A DNA stretch of 64,000 nucleotides from Myxococcales bacterium (GCA_016720595.1 JADKKI010000001.1:631001-695000); one strand, 5' to 3'; positions 40,336-49,431 are shown, numbered from the stretch's first letter. Notes: generated by a model from the letters alone, not told the origin. A program made the numbers and translations.

Positions 40336-41691
40336 TCAGGTGGCTTCGCGCGCGCGCGGCCACCACACCATCGTCGCGATCGCGAAGCCCACGGGGAGGG
40401 CCATCATCGCGAGCGTGATCGGGAGGTGGTCGAGGAACAACCCCACCAGCGACGGCGACCACAGATCGCCGAGCAGGTGGATCGCGAAGATCGCCGTGGC
40501 CATCGCGCTCGCGCGCATGAACACGGGCGCCGTGCGCAGCATGATCGCGTTGATCGGGGCGGTGGAGAGGAACAGCCCGACCTCCGCGCAGCCGGCCACC
40601 GCGAAGAACATCCACGCCTTCGGCAGGAAGAACGCGAGGGCCGTCATCGGGAACGCGATCGCCACGCCGATCGCGCACACGCGCAGCTGGGCGTTCGCCG
40701 CGAGCAGGTTCGAGGTGTGGGTGTGATCGGCACCGGCGGGGATCGCCGGCAGGCCGCGCACCGCGCGATCGGCCATCCGTCCACCCACGATCGTGCCGAT
40801 CGCGCCGGCGACCACGGTGGTCAGGCCGAACCAGAAGTTCGCGCTCTTGAGCACGCCGGCGGCGTTCACGTCCTGGAGCGCCGCGGCGAGGTTCCACTCG
40901 CCCCACCACGGGCTCGCGTGCGTGATCACCGCGTTCGCGAGCTCGGTGGGCGCGAGGGTCTTCGACAGATCCCCGAAGAACCGCTCGGAGAGGAACTTCG
41001 GCGCCCAGAACGAGAACGCGCCGATCGCCGCGGTGTGCGCGCAGTAGCCGAGCACCGCGCGGCGATACAGCGGGATCCGGAACAGCGAGGCGATGGTCTC
41101 CGAGAGCTTGGCCTTCGCCGCGCCGAGGTGCTGGCGGACGGGCTCGTGGATGAACAGCACGAGCACCGCGAGCAGGATGCCCGGGCCGCCGCCGACGAAG
41201 AACGCCGCGCGCCAGCCCCAGACGTTCTGGATGTAGCCGCCGAGCAGGTAGCCGAGGGCCGAGCCGACCGGGACGGCGAGGAAGAAGATCGCGAGCATCT
41301 TCCCCTTCTTGTCGGGCGGTGAGATGTCGTCGATGATCGTCGGTGCGAGCGTGGCGTAGCTGGCCTCGCCCACGCCCACCGCCACACGGGCGAGGATGAG
41401 GGTCGTCAGGTTCGTCGCCAGGCCCGAGGCGATGGTCGCCGCGCTCCAGGTCAGCACGCCGAACGCGATCAGCCGCTTGCGCGACACGCGATCGCCGAGG
41501 CTGCCGAACAAGGGGGAGGTCGCGAAGTAGCCGAGCAGGAACACCGTCGCGAGCAGCCCACCCTCGAAGTTCGAGAGCACGAGCTCGTCCTGGATCCGCG
41601 GCAGGACCGCGGCGACGATGAACCGGTCGAGGTAGTTGAGGAAGTTGAGGCCCGTGAGCAGGACGACGATTGCCGTCCGGTTCTTGATCAT
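40336..41691 (-). CDS. MFS transporter, spinster-like
   Basis: A 451-residue transporter with twelve predicted helices. The family block GSLGDRVSRKRLIAFGVL sits between helices 2 and 3, and LLGYLLGGYIQNVWGWRAAFFVGGGPGI resembles spinster/anion:cation symporters. The N-terminus LLTGLNFLNYLDRFIVAAVLPRIQ is typical. The substrate could be a lipid, sugar phosphate or organic anion. The start ATG overlaps the stop of the PEGA/TPR gene, so it is the third gene of a kinase operon. Its 3' end was copied at 37041-37145. Confidence 0.93.
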   Translation of the reverse strand: MIKNRTAIVVLLTGLNFLNYLDRFIVAAVLPRIQDELVLSNFEGGLLATVFLLGYFATSPLFGSLGDRVSRKRLIAFGVLTWSAATIASGLATNLTTLILARVAVGVGEASYATLAPTIIDDISPPDKKGKMLAIFFLAVPVGSALGYLLGGYIQNVWGWRAAFFVGGGPGILLAVLVLFIHEPVRQHLGAAKAKLSETIASLFRIPLYRRAVLGYCAHTAAIGAFSFWAPKFLSERFFGDLSKTLAPTELANAVITHASPWWGEWNLAAALQDVNAAGVLKSANFWFGLTTVVAGAIGTIVGGRMADRAVRGLPAIPAGADHTHTSNLLAANAQLRVCAIGVAIAFPMTALAFFLPKAWMFFAVAGCAEVGLFLSTAPINAIMLRTAPVFMRASAMATAIFAIHLLGDLWSPSLVGLFLDHLPITLAMMALPVGFAIATMVWWPRAREAT

Positions 41692-42947
41692 CGAGCTCGC
41701 CCGAACGTGACCTGGATCGTCGCCATGAACGGGATGAACACCCCGCTCTTGTCGCCGCTCGAGGTGGAGATCGACGAGTACCAGCGAAACCCGGTCTCGC
41801 CGAGGAGCGAGAACGTGGTGCCCATCCCACGCGTCAGGTCGAACCGCAGGCCACCGATCGCCTCCCACCCGGCACCGCCGCTATCCGAGGACGAGCCCGA
41901 CGAGTCCGACGAGCTCTTGACGTACGAGTAGCCGCCGCCGAGGAACGGGGCGATCCGGGTCTTGAGGAGCGCCCAGCGGACGATGAAGTCGACCGAGGTG
42001 TAGCCGATCGCCTTGCCGACGCGGATCGAGGCGTCGCCCTGACCGACCCGGAACCCGAACTCGCCGAGCACGATCCCCCCGTTCCCGCGCAGATCGGCGC
42101 CCGCGGAGAACCCGAGCAGGTACCCGAGCTGGATCACCCGCGGCTGGCCGTCGACCGTCCCCAGGCCCCCCAGCCCCTTGGACATGTTGACGTCGACGGT
42201 GGCCTCGGCGCCCTTGGCGACATAGGCCGTGGTCTCGTAGTTCGAGTAGCCATACGAGGTGACCCGGATCGTGTGCTGACCCTCGGCGACGGGGATCGAC
42301 ATCGGCACCGTGCCAGCCGGCATGTCATCCACCGTGATCAGCGCGCCCTCGGGCTTACCGCGGACCACGAGGAGCCCTTGGACCCCTGTGGGCGCCACCG
42401 GAGGCGTGGGGCGCGAGACCACGCCGCGGAGCGTGAGCTCGACGGTCTCCGGCTCGCCGTACTCGAGGGCGACATCGCGCTCGTCGCGCTGGCCATCGAG
42501 CTCGACGGCGACCCGATGCCCGCCGCCGCGGATCGGCGCGCTGAACGGCGTGATGCCCACCTTCTGCCCATCGATCGTCACGCGCGCGCCGCTCGGCGAT
42601 GACTTCACCGTCAGCTTGGCGGCCTTGAGCTTGAGCTCGCCGATCAGCTTCTGGACCTTGTCGCGATCACCCGACGGAGGCGCGGCCTCGACGTAGCGCA
42701 CGTACCAGGTGGAGGCCTCGCGGAGCTGACCGAGGCGCTCGTAGTCGCGGGCGATGTTGTAGAGCGCGAAGTGATGGGGGACGAGCTCGTACGCGTGCAG
42801 GTAGTGCTCGATCGCCGTCTGCCAGTCCTCGGCCTTGTCGGCGGCCTGGCCCTCGGCGAACGCCTTGCGCGCGTCCTCGCGATCGTCGGCATACGCGGAC
42901 GGCGCGATCAGGAGGACCGCGGCGACGAGACAGAGCAGGGAGCGCAT
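41688..42947 (-). CDS. Secreted protein with TPR and PEGA repeats and a beta-barrel-like C-terminus
   Basis: A 419-residue protein with signal peptide (LLCLVAAVLLIAPSAYA). It has a TPR-like pair (residues ~25-95), two PEGA-type beta domains (VKSSPSGARVTIDGQKVGITPF and VRGKPEGALITVDDMPAGTVPM), and a C-terminal set of amphipathic strands (GYLLGFSAGADLRG; YSYVKSSSDSSG; FRWYSSIS) ending in an aromatic strand, suggestive of an outer-membrane beta-barrel. PEGA repeats are usual in surface-layer and kinase-linked proteins. Start ATG 42947 shares one base with the kinase stop (TGATG). Confidence 0.85.
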   Translation of the reverse strand: MRSLLCLVAAVLLIAPSAYADDREDARKAFAEGQAADKAEDWQTAIEHYLHAYELVPHHFALYNIARDYERLGQLREASTWYVRYVEAAPPSGDRDKVQKLIGELKLKAAKLTVKSSPSGARVTIDGQKVGITPFSAPIRGGGHRVAVELDGQRDERDVALEYGEPETVELTLRGVVSRPTPPVAPTGVQGLLVVRGKPEGALITVDDMPAGTVPMSIPVAEGQHTIRVTSYGYSNYETTAYVAKGAEATVDVNMSKGLGGLGTVDGQPRVIQLGYLLGFSAGADLRGNGGIVLGEFGFRVGQGDASIRVGKAIGYTSVDFIVRWALLKTRIAPFLGGGYSYVKSSSDSSGSSSDSGGAGWEAIGGLRFDLTRGMGTTFSLLGETGFRWYSSISTSSGDKSGVFIPFMATIQVTFGRAR

Positions 42948-44559
42948 CAGTACGGGTTCGGCTTTGGCTTCTGCGTATCAGAACCTGCGCCCGGTGTCTT
43001 CGGGGGATCCTCGCGCTTGATCGGCGGCGGCGGCGGCGGGTTCTTGGCGGAGCCCTTCCCGGTGTCCTTGACCGCGTCCTTGGGATCTTCGGAAGGCAGC
43101 GCCGCCTTGGCCATCGCGTCGAGGTCCGCCTGGGACAGCGGCTTGGTCGCCGAGCCGACCCTGGCCGAACCCGTCGGCCCCGTCGCGCGCCCTTCTTGGG
43201 CCCGGGCCCCGGCCCGGGCTTGCCCGCGGAACCGTCGCCCTTGCCCGGCAGCAGCTGCTCGATCTTCGTGATGTTCGTCGGGTTCGTCGGCGCCGGCGCC
43301 AGCTGGATCACGAACGCCTTGGTCTCGCCGGCGCGGACCTCCTGGATGCTGTTGGTGGGCGTGTGACCGTCGAGCTCGGCGTGGATCCGATGCTTGCCCT
43401 CGCGAAGCGTCACGGCCGCGCCATCGCTCACCACCTGATCGTCGTCGATCACGATCTTCGCCCCCGGGGGCTCCGAGCTGACCTCGAGGCGCCCGGTCTC
43501 GGGCTGAGGCGTGGGTTCGCTCTTGGTCTTGCCCTGGCTGACGATGATCGCGGTCGCGGTCCCGATCCCGGCGAGCATCGCGAGGCTCGCCGCGAGGATT
43601 GGCCAGCGCCGCGATCGGCCCGCAGGTGGAGGCACGGCCGCACGGGCGCCGCTCGCCTGCGTGGTGGCGAGCTCGACCGAGGAGGCCGACGAGGGCAGGG
43701 GCAGCGCGGCGGCGAACGCCTCGGCCGATTGCCAGCGCGCGGTGGGATCCTTCTCCAGTGCACGGTGCACCGCGGACACCAGCTTGCCCGACAGGCCGGG
43801 CCGGTACTCGGTGAGCAGCGGCGGCTCGCTGGTGAGCAGCTTCGCGACCAGGACCGCATAGGTCGCGCCGTCGAACGGCGGCTTGCCGGCGAGCAGCTCG
43901 TACATGATCACGCCGCAGGCATAGACGTCGGCGAGGTGATCGATCTCGGCGCCCATCGCCTGCTCGGGCGCCATGTACAGCGGCGTCCCCATCACCACAC
44001 CGGTGGTGGTCAGCTTGGTGGCGGCGACCTGCAGGTCCGGATCGATCATCTTCGAGATGCCGAAATCGAGGAGCTTCACGAAGTCCGGCGAGTCGGCATG
44101 ATCGAGGAGGAAGATGTTGTCGGGCTTGAGATCGCGGTGGACGATGCCCTTGGCGTGCGCGGCGCCGACGGCCTTGAGCACCTGGCGCATGATGTTGATC
44201 GCGCGGTTGGGCGGCATCTGGCCCTGCTCCTCGACCACCTTCGAGAGCGGCGATCCGGACAGCAGCTCCATCACGACATAGGCGCGGCCATCGGGCGCGG
44301 TGCCGATGTCCATGACGTCGATGATGTGCGGGTTGCCGATCCGGGTGGCCGCCTGCGCCTCCCGCGTGAACCGGGCCACCGCCTCGGAGTCCCCCGTGTA
44401 CTTCTCGAGGATCAGCTTGATCGCCACGCGCTTGCCGAGGCCGGTGTGCTCGGCCTCGTAGACCACACCCATCCCGCCACGTCCGATCACCCGGACGATC
44501 CGGTACTTGTTATCGAGCGCGAGCCCGATCAACGAGTCTTCGGCCGCGACAGCCTGCAC
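42947..44559 (-). CDS. Ser/Thr protein kinase with PEGA domain, frame-disrupted C-terminus
   Basis: About 537 residues. Kinase domain: glycine loop GRGGMGVV (26-33), K48, HRDLKPDN (141-148), DFGIS (165-169), GTPLYMAPEQA. Then one transmembrane helix (WPILAASLAMLAGIGTATAIIV) and a PEGA domain (VSSEPPGAKIVIDDDQVVSD) outside. Near 43190 the frame becomes Arg-rich. Shifting by one restores a plausible tail (PLSQADLDAMAKAALPSEDP...) that stops at 42947, exactly at the next start. Start GTG 44559 has TACATT eight bases upstream. Heads the kinase/PEGA-TPR/MFS operon. Confidence 0.88.
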
Positions 44560-44567
44560 GCGGCTTC

Positions 44568-44573
44568 AATGTA
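44568..44573 (-). promoter_or_regulatory. Candidate -10 element eight bases before the kinase operon start
   Basis: TACATT on the minus strand, eight bases, GTG 44559. The 128-base gap to eutL holds no gene. Confidence 0.5.
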
Positions 44574-44687
44574 AACCATCCCCACCCACTACGCCCGCCG
44601 ACAAATGCGGCCATTACGTGACGTATCTGCGCCAGCTGGCTGGAAAAAACCAGGTAGGTGGATGTCGGCGGGCGGGATCGCGCCAGC

Positions 44688-45341
44688 TCAGCGGCGTGGG
44701 GTCGCCGCAACCTCGACCACGGCAGCCGCGTAGGCCACCGCGGCGGCCTCGCAGGCGTCGAGATCCCCGGTCAGCCACGCGCACGCGAAGTTGGTCTCGG
44801 TGGGCGGCGGCTGGATCTTCACCACGGTGACGTCGGCGGCCTTGAGCGCGGCGTCGAGGCCGAGTGTGGCCTCCAGGGGGGGCGCCACGAGGTACGCCAT
44901 CGGGGTCCCGGGGGCGAGCTTGGCCTCCCGCGACAGGTACTCGCCGAGCGAGGAGATCACGTGCGGGAACACGGTCACCCCCCGCTTGCCATCCGCGTCG
45001 TAGAAGCACGCGTCGTGCTGGAGGCAGCGCAGCAAGGCCTCGAGGCCGGCCTCGATCGCCTCGGGCTCGCTCGCCCCGAGCACGCCGAGGATCTCGCCTG
45101 ACAGCCGTCCACTCGCGTGCGCGGCGCCCGCGTAGAAGCTGCGCGCGAAGATCACGTCGACGGCCGCGTGCTTCGTGGCCTCGTCGAGCGCGACGTACAT
45201 CGCATCGTCCTGATCGCAGGTCACGAGCCCGAGCGAGGTGTGCTTGTCTGGATCGCCACCGTACGCGGTGATCAGCGCCGCATCCGCGCGCTGCAGCCGG
45301 CGCACCGACAGCACGGTGGGCACGATCCTCTCGAGGATCAC
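44688..45341 (-). CDS. eutL: Ethanolamine-utilisation microcompartment shell protein EutL
   Basis: A 217-residue tandem-BMC (trimeric) shell protein. Family blocks are well conserved: SLGLVTCDQDDAMYVALDEATK, ARSFYAGAAHASG, PMAYLVAPPLEATLGLDAALKAADV, TETNFACAWLTGDLDACEAA. EutL forms pores in the shell of the ethanolamine microcompartment. GTG 45341 overlaps the eutC stop, so expression is tied to EutC. No other shell protein (EutM, EutN, EutK, EutS) occurs in the window, so either a compartment is assembled from genes elsewhere or EutL acts alone. Confidence 0.95.
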   Translation of the reverse strand: MILERIVPTVLSVRRLQRADAALITAYGGDPDKHTSLGLVTCDQDDAMYVALDEATKHAAVDVIFARSFYAGAAHASGRLSGEILGVLGASEPEAIEAGLEALLRCLQHDACFYDADGKRGVTVFPHVISSLGEYLSREAKLAPGTPMAYLVAPPLEATLGLDAALKAADVTVVKIQPPPTETNFACAWLTGDLDACEAAAVAYAAAVVEVAATPRR

Positions 45342-46243
45342 GACGGGCCCCCGACCAGCTTCTGGCGCACCTGCGGAGCGCGATAGCCACGCCCGCCGGC
45401 GATCTCGCCGAGCCGGGCGAGATCGAGCGTCACGCCGCTGCGGCGCTGCTCGATCATCGCCGCCGCGAGCGCCGCGAGCCGCTCGGCGGCGTCCTCCGGG
45501 GGGATCCCGCGCAGGTGGATGTTCGAGATCATGTTGCGCTCGCCGTCGGTGTTCCCGACCTTGGGACCGTACACCACGTACGCGGACAGGCCGTCGCCGG
45601 TGCCGAGCCCTGGCCGCTCACCGAGGAGGATCATCGCGACCTTCGCGCCGACCTCCTGCCCGATCTCGTCCTCGAGCCAGACCCGCGCGAACCGTGCCGC
45701 GATCGGCGTCCCGGTGCGCAACCCACGGGCGGCGCAGGCGCGGACCACGGCGTCGTGCAGCGCCTTGCCGGTCTGCATGCAGGCGACCGCCGACAGGCCA
45801 TCGGCGACGATCACCTGGACGTCGATGCCCCGGTCACACGAGCGGCGGATGGTCTCGACCGACGCATCGTCGAGCCGGCGCCCGAGATCGGGCCGCAGCA
45901 GGAACTCGCGGTGCGAGGTCACGCGCGAGCGGACGCCGACGAAGCCCTGCTGTTCGGCCCAGCCCTCGGGCAGCTCGGCGCCGACGGCGGCGTGGGCCAC
46001 CGCGAGCTCGGCCTGGAACTGCAGCACCACATCGGTCGCGTAGCGCGTACCGACATGCCCGATCCCGACCAGCGCCGTGGTGTGCCGGGCGGCCTCCGCG
46101 GCGAACGAGCTCTTCTCGGGGCGCGGGGAGTACACCCGGGCCGGTGGGGCGGGGATCGGCGGCATCGCGGGGATGGGCGGGAGCGGGTCGGCGGAGCCGA
46201 GCGCATCCCGAAGCGCATCCATGAGTTGGCGAGTCCGGCTCAC
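45338..46243 (-). CDS. eutC: Ethanolamine ammonia-lyase small subunit
   Basis: A 301-residue EutC, the small subunit of the B12-dependent lyase that splits ethanolamine to acetaldehyde and ammonia. It shows a Pro-rich N-terminal linker, RTRQLMDAL, HVGTRYATDVVLQFQAELA, QVIVADGLSA, LLGERPGLGTGDGLSAYVVYGPK and NMISNIHLRGIPPEDAAERL. The start is GTG 46243. Unlike in other bacteria, it does not follow eutB directly: a head-on lipoprotein gene separates them. Confidence 0.96.
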   Translation of the reverse strand: MSRTRQLMDALRDALGSADPLPPIPAMPPIPAPPARVYSPRPEKSSFAAEAARHTTALVGIGHVGTRYATDVVLQFQAELAVAHAAVGAELPEGWAEQQGFVGVRSRVTSHREFLLRPDLGRRLDDASVETIRRSCDRGIDVQVIVADGLSAVACMQTGKALHDAVVRACAARGLRTGTPIAARFARVWLEDEIGQEVGAKVAMILLGERPGLGTGDGLSAYVVYGPKVGNTDGERNMISNIHLRGIPPEDAAERLAALAAAMIEQRRSGVTLDLARLGEIAGGRGYRAPQVRQKLVGGPS

Positions 46244-46260
46244 GGCGACCTACAGGACCA

Positions 46261-46279
46261 TGCACCGCGCACCGGTGCA
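46261..46279. promoter_or_regulatory. Inverted repeat in the eutC / lipoprotein divergent region
   Basis: TGCACCG-N5-CGGTGCA, 7-bp arms, in the 81 bases between the eutC start and the divergent lipoprotein start. Well placed for a repressor or activator of either gene. Confidence 0.4.
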
Positions 46280-46309
46280 AGGGGACTCCCGGTCCGCTCC
46301 GGGACACGC

Positions 46310-46315
46310 TAGAAT
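46310..46315 (+). promoter_or_regulatory. Candidate -10 element nine bases before the lipoprotein start
   Basis: TAGAAT, nine bases, ATG 46325. The best match to a TATAAT-like box in the window. Confidence 0.5.
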
Positions 46316-46324
46316 TTGCCTTCG

Positions 46325-46711
46325 ATGCGTACCCTGGGGGTCACGGTGCTGCTGCTGTTCGGGGCCGGCTGCCTCGATCAGCTTCCACCCGAGGATCCGC
46401 ACACCCCCGTCGAGAAGCGCGGCGCGTGCACCGCCCTCGAGGGCCTGACCTTCCGCTCCGTCGATCCGGGCGAGTGCGGGCTCACACCGAACGGCGTTGG
46501 CTACTGCACGTGGAGCCTCGCGTTCGAGGCCGTCGATGGGACGAAGAGCCGGTTCACCTGGCAGCACTCGGACGTCGGTGAGTCGGGCCATGTCACCTGC
46601 GAGAACGGTGTCATCCACACCGAGCCCGGCAGCTTCGCGTATCAGGGCATGTTCGACGACGCGAACCTCGATCTGGTCTGGGACACGCGCGCGTACGTCC
46701 CGGCGCCCTAA
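46325..46711 (+). CDS. Small lipoprotein inserted between eutB and eutC
   Basis: A 128-residue lipoprotein; signal LGVTVLLLFGAGC, cysteine ~16. The mature part is beta-rich with four cysteines (ACTALEGLTFRSVDPGEC; GVGYCTWSLAFEAVDG; HVTCENGVIH) and is reminiscent of small lipoproteins of unknown function that appear singly in myxobacterial genomes. It is transcribed against the lyase genes and its stop overlaps the eutB stop. Confidence 0.75.
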   Translation: MRTLGVTVLLLFGAGCLDQLPPEDPHTPVEKRGACTALEGLTFRSVDPGECGLTPNGVGYCTWSLAFEAVDGTKSRFTWQHSDVGESGHVTCENGVIHTEPGSFAYQGMFDDANLDLVWDTRAYVPAP

Positions 46712-48078
46712 CGGACAGCTTCGACGTCGCCGAACTTCGGGCCCGGTCCATCGCCGCGCCAGATGCCCTTGGCGTCGAGCCACGCATCGAACTCGGGCGT
46801 CGGCCGCTTGCCCACGAGGCGGCGCACCGTCGGGATGTCGTGATAGCTGGTCGATTGGTAGTTCAGCATGATGTCGTCGCCGACGGGCAGCGACATGAGG
46901 TACGTGCAGCCCGCGACGCCGAGCAGGACCTTGAGGCTCTCGAGCTCGTCCTGCGACATCTTCGCGTGATAGGTGAAGCACGCGTCGCAGCCCATCGGCA
47001 GGCCGAGCAGCTTGCCCATGAAGTGATCCTCGAGCGCGGCGCGCGAGATCTGGGGCCCGTCTTCGAGGTACTCGGGCCCGATGAAGCCGACCACGGTGTT
47101 GACGAGGAACGGCTTGTAGCGCCGCGCGAGCCCGTAGGCACGCGCCTCGATCGTCACCTGATCCGCACCGTGATGCGCCGCGCTCGAGAGCGCCGAGCCC
47201 TGACCGGTCTCGAAGTACATCCGGTTCGGGCCCTTCGCCGTGCCGCGCTCCTTCATGAGATCCCAGCCGTCCTGGAGGAGCTGCGCGTTGATCCCGAACG
47301 CCTTGTTCGCCGCCTCGGTGCCGGCGACGGACTGGAACATCAGATCCATCGGGCAACCGAGCTCGATCGCCTTCATCTGCACCGTGACGTGCGAGAGCAC
47401 GCAGTGCTGCGTCGGGCAGTCGTTGCGCTTCAGGAGATCGTCGATCACCTTGAGGATCTCCGCCGTCGACTCGGGCGTGTCGGTCGCCGGATTGATCCCG
47501 ATCACCGCATCGCCGCAGCCGTACGCGAGGCCCTCGCGCGCGGAGGCGAGGATGCCCTGGACGTCGTCGGTGGGGTGGTTGGGCTGGCACCGCGAGGACA
47601 ACCGCCCGGGCAGGCCGAGCGTCGAGTTCGCGCGGACCACGACCAGGCACTTCGCTCCGACCGTCATCAGATCGAAGTTCGACATCAGCTTGCACACGGC
47701 TGCCGCCATCTCGGGGGTGAGGCCAGGGGCCACCGCGCGCAGCGTGGGCCCGGTGGTCTCGATGTCGAGCAGCCACTCGCGGAACTGGCCGACGGTCAGG
47801 TGGCCGATCGCACGGAACGCCTGGTCATCGAGCTCGTCCTCGACCAGGCGGGTGACCTCGTCCTGCTCGTACGGGACCACCGGGTTCTCGCGGAGCTCGC
47901 GCAGCGTCAGGTTCGCGAGCACCGCACGCGCTGCGACGCGCTCGACCGCATCGCGGGCCGAGATGCCGGCGAGGTCGTCACCGCTCTTCGGCGGGTTCGC
48001 CTTCGCGAGCACCTCCTTGACGGAGCCGAACCGGTAGCCCTGGCCCCGGATGGTCGACGCGAGCTGCACGGCGCGCAT
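46708..48078 (-). CDS. eutB: Ethanolamine ammonia-lyase large subunit
   Basis: A 456-residue TIM-barrel catalytic subunit of the adenosylcobalamin-dependent lyase. Family blocks: SARDAVERVAARAVLANLTL, EMAAAVCKLMSNFDLMTVGAK, ANSTLGLPGRLSSRCQPNHP, GDAVIGINPATDTPES, QSVAGTEAANKAFGIN, FETGQGSALSSAAHHGAD, VVGFIGPEYLEDG, and DACFTYHAKMSQDELES. Its normal partner EutC lies 464 bases downstream on the same strand. No reactivating factor (EutA) is present. Confidence 0.97.
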   Translation of the reverse strand: MRAVQLASTIRGQGYRFGSVKEVLAKANPPKSGDDLAGISARDAVERVAARAVLANLTLRELRENPVVPYEQDEVTRLVEDELDDQAFRAIGHLTVGQFREWLLDIETTGPTLRAVAPGLTPEMAAAVCKLMSNFDLMTVGAKCLVVVRANSTLGLPGRLSSRCQPNHPTDDVQGILASAREGLAYGCGDAVIGINPATDTPESTAEILKVIDDLLKRNDCPTQHCVLSHVTVQMKAIELGCPMDLMFQSVAGTEAANKAFGINAQLLQDGWDLMKERGTAKGPNRMYFETGQGSALSSAAHHGADQVTIEARAYGLARRYKPFLVNTVVGFIGPEYLEDGPQISRAALEDHFMGKLLGLPMGCDACFTYHAKMSQDELESLKVLLGVAGCTYLMSLPVGDDIMLNYQSTSYHDIPTVRRLVGKRPTPEFDAWLDAKGIWRGDGPGPKFGDVEAVR

Positions 48079-48127
48079 CGTACCGAAGAATCCAATCGCC
48101 GGGGGCCAGCGGTCCGAGCGCCGGTGC

Positions 48128-48133
48128 TAGCGT
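48128..48133 (+). promoter_or_regulatory. Candidate -10 element eight bases before a start codon
   Basis: TAGCGT, eight bases, ATG 48142, in the 63 bases divergent from eutB. Confidence 0.4.
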
Positions 48134-48141
48134 CGCAGGTC

Positions 48142-49356
48142 ATGGGGAACCGAGCGCAGGTCCGAGTCGTCGCCGTCATCGCTGTCACGCTGGGCGTGGC
48201 CACACTGGGAGGCCTCTCGCCGCGTCTCGCGCTCGCCGGGGAGGTCGATGACTTCGCCGCGGCGCTCAAGGACAGCACCGGCGAGTACACGGCGACCTAT
48301 GTGCTGACCAAGCTCCACACGTTCAAGGTCGGCAAGAAGTGCTGGGCCAAGCTCCCGGACAAGAACGCAGGCGCCGTCCACGCGGCGGGCTTCGCGACGC
48401 GCGATGTCGCGGCCTACGCCAAGGGCGTGAGCGGAGATGACTGGGGGACGATCGAGACCCAGAACAACAACGATCGCGAGGCCAACAAGGCCCTCATCGA
48501 GCCGAAGATCGAGGCCTTCAAGTCGAAGTTCATGTTCAACATCTCCGTCGACGGCGACGATTGTGATGCCAAGAGCAGCGCGCTCTGGCTGAGCTACTGG
48601 ACGACCGTGGCCACCGCGGTGCGGAACTTCCCGCCACCGAGCGGGAAGGCGATCATCAACCTCAACGTCAGCTCGAAGGCGCGCGACGTGCTGGTCGACG
48701 TCAGCAAGGATGGCACCACCTTCACGATCACGGCCGCGAAGGACATCGAGCCCAAGGCGTGGAGCGAGAAGCTCGAGAGGCCGTTCAAGCAGCTCGCTGC
48801 AGGCATCCCGGATGACTTCGCGTACGTCACCAAGGAGGCGACCGGCCGGTATTACACCGCCTGGATCCTGACCAAGCTCCACACGTTCAAGGTCGGCAAG
48901 AAGTGTCGGGCCAAGCTGTCCGACAAGGAGGCCGGTGCGGTCCATGCCGCCACGTTCGCGACCCGCGATGTCTACGAGTACGCGAAGGCCAGCGGCGCGG
49001 AGGACTGGGATGCGGTCGAGGGCCAGAGTGCGAACGAGCCGAAGTTCAACCGCGATCTCGTCGAGAAGGACATGGACAAGTTCAGGTCCCGGTTCTCGAT
49101 CACGATCAACGTCGAGGGCGATGACTGCGATCTCCAGCAGAACAGCCTGTGGCTGCGTTACTGGACCACGATCGCGACGGCGCTGAAGAACTATCCGCCG
49201 AAGGCCAAGAAGGTCGCGATCGTCCTCAACGTGACCTCCAAGGCCAAGGACGTCACGGCGAGCGGGTTCACGTTCACCGCGCCGCGCGACAAGGAAGCCC
49301 CGGCGTGGAGCGACAAGCTCGAGGCGCCGTTTCGCAAGGCCGCGGGCAAGAAGTAG
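48142..49356 (+). CDS. Secreted protein made of two copies of one ~185-residue domain
   Basis: A 404-residue protein with a signal peptide (VVAVIAVTLGVATLGGLSPRLALA). Two tandem domains share VLTKLHTFKVGKKC / ILTKLHTFKVGKKC, GAVHAAGFATRDV / GAVHAATFATRDV, VDGDDCD / VEGDDCD, and LWLSYWTTVATAV / LWLRYWTTIATAL. An internal duplication is thus plain. Each copy has two conserved cysteines. I do not recognise the domain. It diverges from eutB but no functional link can be read. Confidence 0.82.
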   Translation: MGNRAQVRVVAVIAVTLGVATLGGLSPRLALAGEVDDFAAALKDSTGEYTATYVLTKLHTFKVGKKCWAKLPDKNAGAVHAAGFATRDVAAYAKGVSGDDWGTIETQNNNDREANKALIEPKIEAFKSKFMFNISVDGDDCDAKSSALWLSYWTTVATAVRNFPPPSGKAIINLNVSSKARDVLVDVSKDGTTFTITAAKDIEPKAWSEKLERPFKQLAAGIPDDFAYVTKEATGRYYTAWILTKLHTFKVGKKCRAKLSDKEAGAVHAATFATRDVYEYAKASGAEDWDAVEGQSANEPKFNRDLVEKDMDKFRSRFSITINVEGDDCDLQQNSLWLRYWTTIATALKNYPPKAKKVAIVLNVTSKAKDVTASGFTFTAPRDKEAPAWSDKLEAPFRKAAGKK

Positions 49357-49431
49357 CTGGCAGGCCGGGCCCGCGTGAACTTCGCGTGAAGCGACGTGCA
49401 CGGCCGCGGCGCCGGCGTAACGCTTCGCCCG

